Shown here piece by piece: positions 24,901-36,700 of a DNA stretch of 64,000 nucleotides. The DNA comes from Diprion similis (Eukaryota; Arthropoda; Insecta; Hymenoptera; Diprionidae). A program made the translations under genes and the position numbers. Location: the NCBI RefSeq assembly GCF_021155765.1, contig NC_060106.1, positions 14,534,031 to 14,598,030 of the forward strand. Direction: 5' to 3'. The notes under the pieces are model-generated. The model did no database searches, was not told where the DNA came from, and saw only the letters and a program-made list of their open reading frames with translations. Positions within the stretch are counted from its first letter, which is position 1, and every line of letters starts with the position of its first letter.

Positions 24901-27900
24901 GCCCAGCCTACGGACCCCAAAACCCGGAGGACGATCAGACCGCGTGCGTTAACATCCTCGCCTCTATTTTTTATCCGCATGCAAATATCTCGATACGTAG
25001 AAGCGACAGGACGTGCAGGACGAATAAGGATAAATGACGAAGAACCGCAGGCGCCACCGACGCAACGATCAATGCATAGACAGTAGATGGTACAGGTGTA
25101 TGTATATACAGATGCATCCGGTACATTCAATTGTTCGCAATATAAAACGACCGCTCGTTTCCTTCCGTCGATCGAAATCAATTCTTTCCTATAGCGAGAT
25201 ATAGAAAGCGATTCGATTACCGGAAGAGGTTTCGAATCCTCCGCAATTTATTATTATGTCAAGTTCACACCTCGGACTCTGATTGGATAGTCTCTTTTTG
25301 ACGCATCCGTTTCAAAAGATGATCTCGTCATTCCATATTCGTGGAGAGAAAAACGACGAGAACGCAGTCTGGTCTATTGCATGGTCAGGTTGCAGACAGA
25401 CTCTGGCCGTCTCGCGAGATTACATCGGTACGATAAGAAGGCGGAATTTGCATTTTGCAGAAACCCATGTCAACATTATACCTACGTGTATGACTGTATG
25501 TCCTCGTCGTCTCTTTCCAACATATATCCTTCCCCTCATCTTTCTACTTCGTACCAAGTTCTTGTCGCTTGTAGTTCTCGGCTGATCAAGCTGAAATTGA
25601 CGTCAATTGCGGCGCCGATCTAACGTACCGATTATCTAGTCTAGAGTCGGCGATACGATCGGCCCAAGACACGCAGCCACGTACGTTACGTTATACAGAC
25701 ATGCTTTCGATCTGCAGCTCCTGCACTCGATGAGCAGCTTGCTACAGAGCAGATGTTCGATCATCTGCCTCTGCACGCACCGGGGCTCACCATTCGGCCT
25801 GAGAGACAGTCGTCGGTCACACCAATCCGGGTATATCTTCACGCCCGAATTCACAGGACTATTAACAATGACCATGCAGGCTGCCAGAAAGATCTCTAGT
25901 CGTATAACATATGTATGATTTACATGAACACTAGGGTATTTTGGAAAAAAATAATTTGCGATTTTCCACCATGGCAACTATTAAAAAGTTTGTTTGGATT
26001 AAAAGAAAGGTTTTGTCAAAAGATGAGCGTTCTACGTTACATGGAAGATCTCGCTCAATCGATTTTTCACTTTTATACATTTTTTTCAATTTATCTAATA
26101 TCAATTTACGTTATAAATAAGACCCACACTTCTAGTATCAAGTCTCCGGTTGCATGATGTTCGAGAAGTTGATCTGACGACTTTTTCATCATTAATTCAA
26201 TCTCATAAATCAATTATATAATTTAATATGAAAGTTTAATTTATGAGAATAAGATTTCTGAATGATATATTCTTGTGTTATGGATCATGAACTCTGGGTT
26301 CTACACGTATAAATGTTAGGAGAGGAATAATAATCGAACCGCTACACGTGTTTCATCGTAAATTCACAAAAACGTGAAAAACCATGAAAAATCAAACGAG
26401 CGCGATCCTCTATCTAACGTAAGACACTCAGCTTGTCACAGAACCTTTCTTTCGACCTAAAAAAAAATTTGAGGATACGCCACGATGGAAAATCGTAAAA
26501 AAAAAATTTTCTCAAACACCCTAACGTCCACATAATTATCGTTTTTAATTTTCTCTTCGTTCGCCAACACTGATTCTCTTATTAATCCAGCGACTTCTTA
26601 CCGTATACCGAGAATCTTTTGCACAGTATAAAGTCGCGTTGGGCGCTATCGTTTCCTCTGGGTTCACTCCGAGTACATAACGTATACGGTTTCGCGTTAA
26701 CGAGTACCTAAGCCGTCATCCAATACAGAACCCTGGCTGGCATTACACGCACGTGTGTATTACCTCGATGGCTGGTGTCTACTAGCTAAGCGGTAGTTCT
26801 CAACCAGATGGTGACAAGTGTAGATATACTCAAATGACAAGAATCTTCACTGCAATTATACGTTCATTCTGTCTAGTCCGAAAGAACAAATAAAAACCTC
26901 GCAAATTTCCATACTTTCGGATAATCGTTAAAAAAAAAAAAGTAAATAAACAAACAATAAAATAATAAATAATTATACAGAAATATACGCAGTTCCTCGG
27001 AGATGGGGTGAGAAGACTGAGCACCGCTAGCCAACGAAGGGGCGCGTGCCACGAGCCAACATCTGCCGGCCGCCCCTCGATGGAGCTGGTGGTACCGAAT
27101 ATTTCGAGAACGTACCATCGGCTCCGATTACAAAAAACGCTTCCGCAGGAAACGGCAGACCCCAGATCTTTCCGTGACATCCACCGAGCACGTATAGCAC
27201 CATGAGCCTACGTAGAGCCTAGGGATCTCTTCGGATTACAGCCGGGGATCAAACAGTTCACAAGAACGAATACTCCTAGTCTTGGAAATAACGCAAGTAT
27301 TTTCAGAAAATTCTTGGCTACGATCCTTTGCAAAATAGTAGCATTAGACGAAGAAAAAAAGAGAGAGAATTATGGAGATTGAATATCTTCGTTGCAGGTG
27401 TTTCGAATTAAGCGCGTTTAGAGAGTCTCGATTAATAATCAACGAAGTGCAGTATGATAAAAGAAGATGAGAAGAAAAGAGTATACATATATGGCAAAAA
27501 AAAAAACAGAGAGAGAGAGAGAAAGAGGAGAAAAAAATACGGCTATTCGGTAATTGTATTCGACGCAGGGTTTGGTTTCTAATTAATTTAATTGACCGTC
27601 GAAAACCAGTTTGGACGACCAGGTCTTCGCTTATTTTCGATGGGCGAGATGGAGGCCAGTTGGTTATACATACAGCGAGACAGAGCAGCGACGAAGTCTT
27701 ACACGTGTATCCGTTTATACGTTATACGTGTATATATATATATACGTTGTAGACCAACGTGTTGCACGTAGGTGCCGCTCTATGGGATGCATTTTCCCAT
27801 AATCGTACGATTTGTATGCGCGATGGACTACCAAAGCTTTCGGATACAATTGATTTGGGCACACTAAGAAATTATACCGGGATTTAAGCCTCGTTATTAG

Positions 27901-29796
27901 TATAGATCGTAAAGCTATTAGCTGCGTATTTTTAAGTGAAGATTTGATTTAAAGAGATTAATTTTTAAACCGAATACAAAACGCATTCAATTCACTCCAT
28001 TATTTATTACGATAACGTACGTGATATAATAGACGCGTACAATTGATCACCATATAAACGAACGTCTTTCCGGAGTTTGACAAGAAAACCTGAATATTTT
28101 TTCAATTAAAAACGAGGGTAAATATACGAGTCTGTATTTAAGTGGTATAATAAATGGATTGAAAAATATAATATGAACGATAGAAAATCGTCTCGAGAGA
28201 AGAGTTTTGAATTAGTGTCGAGCCGTGAATAGACACCTGAAATTTAATTTGAGGAAAAATAAAATATGTCCAAAGATGCGGTGAATGGACCTCGTGATAA
28301 ATTACCACTCGTACAGACTTTTCGAAAATGATACACGAGCCTCGGTATTCGTTTCATAAAAATTATCGCGCCTCTCTATCGTTGAGAACGATTCTCGTAG
28401 AATTTCGTGTGATTGCTCGGGCGGATGAAGAATTGCGCATGAGGCCTGCGGGAATCAGCCGGGATGACTGGATGCAGACCGGAGAGAATAGAGCCTGGAT
28501 CGCATTGTGCGTGATCCGGGAGGCTGATCGTGAAAGGACGCAGGACCAAAGCCGACCGCCGGCTCCGACAACATCCTTCTCTTTGTCGGGGAATAAATTC
28601 CTGGAGCATTTTCCACGTAAGGAATCGGTGACAAATTATGTGTCGGCATACGCATGCGGCTTCGTAGCAATGCTGCAGCCGGCCCTCGGTAAACCCATTG
28701 TCGCGAAACAGTTCCCATAGCTAGGTTAAACAAGACACGTGACAAAATGAAACCGGTTGCATCGCAGTTATTGCACCTTATATATAATCCCTAATTTCAG
28801 GATTTCCGACAGCTGCGTAATTTGCAAAAAGTATTATACAGGTTAACACGAATTTTGAGTCTGGATTCTATACGTCAAATTTTGATTTCTTTCGCGTATA
28901 AAAGTATAAAAGAAAAAATAGATTTATTGGATAAAGTTTGCTTTTATAAAAACCAGAACGATATTTCGAATTTTAATAAAGATTACCTGATTAAAAGATA
29001 AATATTTTAATAAAATTCATTTATCATTTATGATAAATAATCAATGCTGCAAAGATACAACGCGGCATATAACATAAGTTATGAATATACTAATGTATAA
29101 AAATATTTTTCTCGTACGGGAATTCGCAACAAGAATCGAATACCAATTCAACGAACCGATACAGCGAGTCAAGACAGAGCCTCAAGACTAAAGAAAATTG
29201 TAAACCAAATCACGAACTCCGGTACAGAAGTATAAGTAAAACCTTGCCTTAGCGTTGGTCTGTAGTTAAGTTCGATGGTTCTGCAATAAGGCGAAGTGAT
29301 CGAGTGACCAAAGCATGGAAGAATGAAACCCTTCTGCGTCATACAGCGCGCTAATTTAACGATTAGCAAAGCGCGGAGGATCGGTTGTTAGGCCAGAAGG
29401 CCTAACCCTCGGCTAATGAGGTGCAATCCACGAGACACTGCCTTCCGGATAATCAATTATGCTATTCCAATCGCCACATCTAACGACTGGACTTCCCACA
29501 TTCGCGGTGACGTGGTCGAGACCGTTTGAAGCATCGATTGGAGAAACACAGCTCGGCAGCTTCGTTTCTGTAATAAATATCCCGGTGCTTCCAGAATTAC
29601 GATATCCGGTGCTTTAGGGCCATCATGAGTGGTTTTATTTGGTCTTTGAGGCGGACGCTGCAGTTGAATGCACTCGATAATGCGTCTGTACCCTGAATGT
29701 CAAAGTGTCAAATAAGAGGTTGAGATTCTCGGTACCGATCCTCCACTCGCGTCAAGCGTGGCTTGCGTGTGGCATTATGGTAGCGAGGTGAAGGTG

Positions 29797-29827
29797 GAAG
29801 AAGAGGAGAAGAGGAGGAGGAGGAGGA
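29797..29827. repeat. GAG/GGA purine tract
   Basis: An imperfect trinucleotide run of GAAGAGGAGAAGAGGAGG type. It is a simple-sequence tract with no coding frame around it. Confidence 0.8.
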
Positions 29828-30136
29828 CCCGGGCTGCACGCACGTAAGTTGTGATCACCGAAAGATTTAGTACACCGCGCGAGCGACGATTTGTCGGGAA
29901 CATCGACGGCATGAGAAACACCTCGAGGACTGCTTAACCCTGCGCCTATTTTACTCCTTGGTATTCATGGGGCGAGATTATTCATTGCGCGGGCTTTACC
30001 AGAAACACCGTATCGTATCGTCGAGATCGTTTTGCTCCTCTCGAACCGTCCTCGAAGACACTCCCAAATATCTACCAAGTCGAACTCCGGCCTCGCGACC
30101 TCATCGCCCAGGATCGGGAATCCCGACGTCTGCATG

Positions 30137-30166
30137 TTGAAGTTCAAGTTCAAGTTCAAGTTCAAG
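30137..30166. repeat. TTCAAG hexanucleotide array
   Basis: About five tandem copies of a TTGAAG/TTCAAG hexamer. It is a minisatellite-like simple repeat in the intergenic region. Confidence 0.9.
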
Positions 30167-31549
30167 TATTAGAGATTTTACATCTCCTGCGTTTAAATAT
30201 CTAGACCCCACTTTTTTCGACTTAAATCTAAGTCAATTCTGTTCAATTAATCTTCCTAAGCATATCGTCACTCTCAGGTACTATTTTGCTTTTATAATTA
30301 TCAATTTTTTAATTTGTAAATCGTGCCACATCTGCCGTATATTTAACTCGAAACAAGTGTTTCCCAAATTATATTCGCCACAGGAAATGTAAGATCTACA
30401 ATATTTGTCTTACCGTACAGACTAAGGATGACAGTTCCATGTCAGTCCAGACTGTTTACGATGATTACAAATTCTAGCAGAAGCGAAAAAAACGGCTCAC
30501 GCACTTACGTATCGTTTCCTAATTTCTTGAAGCCAAGTTGTAACGGACTCGTTGACACCATCCATGCACCTGTCGCAGTGCCTGCAACGAGAAGTCACCA
30601 ATATCCACCTGCTGGTTGTACATCGCACCTGCTTTTCCTCGGCATCTGCTTTTACCCTCGATCAATTCTTCGGCCACGTGCCGTCTTGTGGTATACTTAA
30701 TATAGTTGGCCGTTTAATTTTATCCAGGAAACAATTATTCTCGGAGAGGGAGGGGCATTGATCATACATCCTGCGAATAGACGATTCATCATCGCCGCGG
30801 TTCTACGCTCCAGCTATCGAAGAGTGAGACTGCAGTCTGTTATTTCCGCTCAATCGTCCAATTTGTGGTTAGAATTAAAAACCTCGGAAAAGCGTGTTTC
30901 CCATCTCAATGCGTGGCGATGCACAACGTAAAGCGATAATTCATACGACGCGGTTAGAAGAATTTGAAGACTTATCGGACGATTCGCGTGAACATAATAT
31001 AAGTAGATATATTCTACACCGCATGTGATCGTTAAATCTTTCCCACAGCTCATTTAATTTTCCCCTTGTGGTATAATAAAGGTATTACATACATATACGC
31101 ATAACCGAGGAGCTTGCAAGACTGGCGAAAGCCTCGGAATAATCCGCGCTGCGCAGTTTAGCTCGGAAGAAGATTGTTATTTTCAAAGCGTATACTAATA
31201 TTTTACTACACTGGGAAGGCAGGCAGTGCAGGTAATAGTCTGAGTAGTCGATCGAATGAATGAGCGGACGAATCCATTGACTTGCTACACGCAAGGCCAC
31301 CTTTTTATATCGGCTCGTTGCAGTAAATAATTCAACCAACGAGCCACCTTAGACCCGTAGTGCACTTCTGCAGAGAGTTCTATTCTAACCTTCGCCAAAG
31401 GATGAATGTGTGCAGATTTGATCTGAATTTCTATCGACAAACTGCGTCGTTTACATTTTCCTCGTGTTTATTCATTCAAATGGATGTTCATCCGCGTAAA
31501 TATGCATCTCGCATTTGTAATTTTACACAGACAAAGGCTATCCCTGGTT

Positions 31550-32025
31550 AATACGGGCCAAACGCCCCCTGCTTTGAGATTTTCAAACTATCCGTTCGGA
31601 AATATTTCTTAGATCATAAAAACGCGGGCTCAGAGTTTCGGAACTCGATAACGCCCTTCAGCCTTCCTGAGATGCAAGAAAATGACATTTGATGTATTAG
31701 ATTTTTTATCTAAAGATTCTATTCACGGATCCTTGTGAAAAAAATTATGGATTTAATTTATTACCGTAAAACCTTTCATGTTAATTAATTTTTTTACGCG
31801 AACGACGACTCCAAGGCTTCCGAAAAAAAAACTCGTAAAAGTTAAGAATCGTTGTATTTCGAAAGTTAATCCATGTAACAAAAAACTTTTTCCCGCATTT
31901 CATTGCTTTAGGTGTATATTACCCCCGTGAATTATTTCAAAATTTTTGTAAAATAACAACCTAAGAAGCATTCTTGAACGGATAGTTTGAAAATCTCGAA
32001 ACACGAGCACTTGGCCCCTCTTATT
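31550..32025. mobile_element. Inverted-repeat element (MITE-like)
   Basis: The left arm (about 31550-31614) contains GAGATTTTCAAACTATCCG, and the right arm (about 31962-32025) carries its reverse complement. The flanking GGGCCAA and CTTAG blocks are also paired. Arms of about 60 bp therefore bracket roughly 350 bp of AT-rich sequence without an open frame. The form is that of a nonautonomous DNA element that has diverged. I could not define a target-site duplication. A shorter TAGTTTGAAAATTTTCAAAC palindrome at about 32860 resembles the arm and may be a fragment of the same family. Confidence 0.65.
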
Positions 32026-33003
32026 GTTACCCTTTACGTGCGGGCACGCTATCGCATGACGTCATAGTTAAACGCAGACGTTCAACTTCAACGTCACACT
32101 CACCCCGAATAATATTCACGGTCATGAAAAATCAATCTCAACCAAAATCGCATCCTTAATGGGGGGCGTACGTACAACGTTGAAGCAACACGTAATCGGA
32201 CGTAGAAATAGAAGGTGAGAGTAATCGGTTGAAATGGGGTGGGCTGAACATCGTCTAGCCTAGAAATGGGGGTATTATGCACGCGGACGACCCACCACGT
32301 CGACGCTATTACCCGCAGGTGTTGTCGCATTGAAATCGAAATTTCCCGCTTCAACATCGGACGAATTCATGACAGTGTTGGAGAAAATTTTACTTGGATT
32401 TGACGAGATATCTGTGAATTACTGAGTACAGAATGTATCAGTTTTTACTGCCAATACGTCCTTATTTCCGCTGTTAAAAAATCTCAAATCATTACTTAAA
32501 ATTCTGAATCGAGGACCGACAAAAATTTACAGCAAATGTAAACCGATGAAAAAAAGCTTGTGTCCGTTGTCTTTTTAAGGAATGACCGAAATGCTTGTGA
32601 ACCGATTGGTATGAGTTTCCTTGATCAAGCTAGAAGGTGTTGGACTGAATAGATGATTGAATTGAGGAAGTGCATAATCACTCGCAGCTGTAATTCAATG
32701 ACTGTCAATCCGATTCGTGGTCTGTGAATTCAAGGTCCGTCAAAACGTTTAAAACTATCAAAACCAAATGGTTCAACTTTGAAAGCAGCTCTAAATGGAA
32801 ATAAAATTACCAGGGATAATAAAATACGAAAATCAAAAACGCTCCGAGCGTTCGATAGTTTGAAAATTTTCAAACGTGCACCTGATGATTAAATCAAAAA
32901 ATTGGCAACACTGGCTGAAAACGCGTAGTGGCGGTTTGTCAGTTCCGTCACTTTGTAAGCATAGGACTCTCTCGTTCCAACGTGATGCTTTAAAGCCTGC
33001 CTG

Positions 33004-33110
33004 CTATTGGCCCAAAGCGAAGGGGGCCTTTCATGGACTTTCCCCTGCGTCAGACTTTGGGGCCCGCAGGGAGACAGCAGGTATAAAGCAGCTGCAAAGC
33101 ATCGGCAGGG
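33004..33110 (+). promoter_or_regulatory. Probable core promoter of the monooxygenase gene
   Basis: An inverted CCAAT box (CTATTGGCCC, ATTGG at 33006-33010) lies about 75 bases upstream of a TATA element (TATAAA at 33082-33087) in a locally GC-rich stretch. Transcription would start around 33110-33120. The spacing is that of a textbook TATA promoter, on the same strand as the MOXD1-like gene that begins 650 bases downstream. Confidence 0.55.
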
Positions 33111-33111
33111 G

Positions 33112-33764
33112 CGATCGCGTGTCCAAAGCAGTACCAGCAGAGCTGTCGAGCGTGCAACATGCAGAGGAGAGTTGAAGATGTTAACCAAGTGAGAATCAGT
33201 GATAAACTCTGACAAAACAGACGCAGGCACTTTTCTTATCTGGTGAAATAAAATTTATAAATTCTTCGGTGTTTTTTGTTCAAATGAATATCCGGGCCGA
33301 GTCGCGATTTGGCTAGTTCATATAGCTACCTACCTATTATAATTTGCACGTCTTAACGCAAGTTTGTTGAATGCCAATGTCACGTGTACGTCGACACAAG
33401 TGAAGTGAGAACAACTGCAAATAAAGAATCTTATTTTCAGTGTTCAGTAGAGTTTAAACAATATCAAATAGATTGCACTCTGTATAGTCAAGTTTTGTAA
33501 AGTTAATCATGTCAAGACGTAGTGTAGGAAGTTTTAGGAAGTGAACGTTACCTCATTGTAAATCGTGTCAGATAATTTTTATTACAAAATAATTAATAAA
33601 CAATAATAAGTGAACAACAGTGGTATTCGGCAGGTGTTGAATTACTGATCAGAGTTGGACTGGAGGATTAGAAGATGAGAATCTGAACCGTTGTGAGAGG
33701 GACCAATGTTTTGATAAGATAGTTTCAATTTGCCCAAAGACGTTCAGCGTATCGAGGACTCGAC
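33112..33764 (+). other. Probable 5' untranslated region of the monooxygenase gene
   Basis: A possible noncoding exon runs to a donor at 33189 (ACCAA then GTGAGA), and an acceptor TTATTTTCAG ends at 33440. The leader downstream of that holds three short upstream ORFs: 33509-33544 (11 codons), 33675-33686 (3 codons) and 33706-33714 (2 codons). All stop before the main ATG at 33765. Such upstream ORFs would be expected to lower translation of the main frame. The exon limits are inferred from splice signals alone. Confidence 0.4.
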
Positions 33765-36700
33765 ATGCAACTGTCACGAGTGATCCTCTTCCTGGGATTA
33801 TGTTGGGTGGTCCAGTGCGACTTGCTCGACCTGTACGTCCAGCACATGGACGAGACGATGAAAACGATCGTGTACGAAAAAACTCACGTAAAGAACCTGG
33901 CCAGAGTCCGGAACAAAAGAAGCGCTTTGGTCTCGGGTCACGTGGCGGATGAAGAGACCTTTTATAAGTTTGGAAACTTCAAGAAGCAGAGATTGGAAGT
34001 AGACGAAGGATGGGAGCAGCCGGGTCTGGAGGACAAAAGTGGGCAAAAAGCAGGAGGGAATGTTTTCATAGAGAAGGACGACGGGCTGAATTTTCAGAAC
34101 GATCAAGAGGAGAACATGGACCCGAAGCACTACGAGATCCTGGAAAAGGAAACAACGGAGAGATTAGAGGCCCTGATGGATCAGGACTGGGATGCGAAGT
34201 ACAAAGGGAAGAATAAAAAAGTCCTACTGAAAAAGGACGACGGTTTGGCAGCCGAAAATGCGGCCGAAGAATCCGCCGGTGCCAACGAGGATTTCGAGCT
34301 GATTAAGGCGACTAAGAAACAGGAGCAACTCGAAGCCTGGGAATCGAGCCAGGAATTTTTACCGGAGATCCAATTTGGCCCGGTCTCAGCCCTCGACGTC
34401 CTCCCACCTGCGTACGACGAGACCGTCGACATGGACCTCGCCGAGGATTCGGATATGAACGCCTTCCAAGGAACTTCCACAAACAACGAGGAGACGAACA
34501 TCGTCGTGCAGGAGGATGATGACGAGGACTTGAACCTGGAGATCGAGGTCCTCGAGCAGCCCGAAGATCCTTCAGGGATTGAAGGTCCTGGAAATCCATC
34601 GTTGAAGCGGAAGCCAAAGGCACTTGGCGACCGCGTTCCAAAGAAGTACAACCCTTCGGCTGGCAAGGATACCAAGTTACGGAAAACGATTAAGGATAAA
34701 GAGTCAGCGACGAGCGGATTCGCCAAAACGACTAACGCCACCAGAACTAAACGCTCGGCGAAAAAGCCGAGATTCACCCGTCGGGAGAATCTCGACGATG
34801 GTGGTCTCGTCCTTTTGGAATGGGATCCAAACGACGAAGACGTCGTGACCTTCAGGGTCACAGCCAGGACTCTAGGCTACGTTGGCATCGGCTTCAACGA
34901 GAAGAGCCACATGAAAGGCGCGGACATTCTACTCGCCTGGATCGACGACGATAGTCAAAGTATCAATTTATTGGTGAGTTTATTTTGCAATGGTTACATA
35001 TTATCGGTTTAATTGTTTGGCTGAGGTTATTATAATACATATAAGCATATAGGTATCGTAATGAAAACGTCATAAATACTGAATTTCGCGCGAAACGAAA
35101 ATCACCAACGTTGCAGTTGGGAAAAAGGAGAAGAATCAAAAAAAAAAACTCCCGAAACCTGGAAACTGACGGCACAAAAGGAATGGCTTCACGATTGTCC
35201 CTGCACTTGAGTAATATAAATTGTCCCAAGAGTCGTTGATTAAGGAACACACGAATCTTTTTCTACAGCCAGGTTGCCGGCTAGATGAACCGGACCTGTC
35301 TCACTCGGTGGTAGTCCTGTGTGACAGCGGTATAAAAAGGGCAAATAAAGAATGAAACGAGAAGGAACGCGCAGGAGTTAAACGAAGATTAAGAAAGGAT
35401 TCGGGGCTTACGGGGGAAGAAGAAAGAAGAACTTAAGTTCGCAGTACGGCGTGAGCGAGAAGCCGGGCGAAACAAAAGAGGGACGATATGTAAAGAAATT
35501 GGAAGAAATTAAAAGAGAGAGAGAGATAGAGAGAAAGAAATTAAACCAGCAAACATCCGAGAAGAAAAACCTACGGTCACAAAGGGCGGGAGAAACGCGG
35601 GGGATCGAAGTGGAAATGAAGAAAAGACGAGTCATTAGAGACTCCGTAAGATCGGTCGATTGATTGTAATAACGAGGTTTGTTAATTGGGTCCATTGATG
35701 ATGATAAAGCCATTTCAGACCGAACTCTCTGGGATGGAGATGCGCTCCTGGGCTCTCGGTAAAAGACCGCGAGTGATTGGGCGTCTTGTTTATTGACCGG
35801 GCTAGTTAAGCGAATAACATTTCGCAGAAGAAGAAGAAGAAGACGAATGTAAAGAGAGAAGAAGAGAAGCCGGAAGATAAAGGCGGAGGAAAAGAAGGTA
35901 TCGATCATCGACTCGTAATTGGTCGAAGAAGAAACCGAGCTTCGGGCTGTAAAATATCTGCTCGCAAAAAACTCTAACAAATAAAAATTTCAAGTCCTGT
36001 TTGACAGTGACCGATATTCCACTCCGATTTTCCCGCAATTCCTATTGTTACTGCGATCAGTTAACGCGACGGGTGCAACTCCGCCATTCATTAGGGGTTG
36101 CAGCCGGGCAGAAGGAAAGCGATGAAATTTTAAATACCGAAGATAGTAATCAGTCGAGAAAGCAGCAACCCTCTAAAGGCACCCGATCGCAGGTCATCCA
36201 CCCTCGAAACCCGGTGATAATCATCTGTATCCGGAAAATCCCTCTCGTTTTAACGTTTTCACACGTCAATCTGACAACACGATAGAATCGATCCGATCTA
36301 GAGAGTTACACGCTGCTGCTCCTTTCGGTGTCCGATGTGTATAAGGACTATATATACCTGGTTAATCGAATACCGTGACGTCACAGCTCCCCTCAACAGA
36401 CGTACACTACGTTAGGATATCCCGTTTATCGGATGCGTGCACGAACACCGAAGCCTGGCATGGCTGTCACCTGTCTTCGTCTTATTCGACGAAACATTCC
36501 TTCTCGTCCATTCAGGTAGGCACTCAGAGAGAGGATTCTTCTTTTAGTTCACTCGGCGTGCAGTGCGCGGACCCATCCACCTTCCGTCACTGGTTGACAA
36601 AGGAATAAGAAAAAAACATGGACGGAACAAACAAAAAAGTTTTTTCCTTTATTTATTTTTTTTCCCCCTCTTTCCTCTCTCCGACAAGGAATCAGAGATC

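Larger units (their letters stand above)
21967..32950. other. Long intergenic region
   Basis: Eleven kilobases with no exon chain I can support. Open frames reach at most 130 codons (28328-28720) and show no motif. It holds a TGCAG run near 24840, GA-rich and AT dinucleotide tracts near 27510 and 27730, a GAG-rich tract, a TTCAAG hexamer array, a small GTTAGGCC hairpin at 29387-29406 and an inverted-repeat element at 31550-32025. Distal regulatory DNA or noncoding RNA genes could be present but cannot be seen from sequence alone. Confidence 0.5.

Noticed and set aside
34181..34861. 226-codon antisense ORF opposite the monooxygenase first exon
   Set aside because: It mirrors an acidic, Glu/Asp/Lys-coding stretch; the plus strand has a signal peptide and continues into conserved domains.
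35408..35980. 190-codon antisense ORF in the monooxygenase intron
   Set aside because: It reads through GA-rich low-complexity sequence and gives a Phe/Ser/Leu-rich product with no motif.
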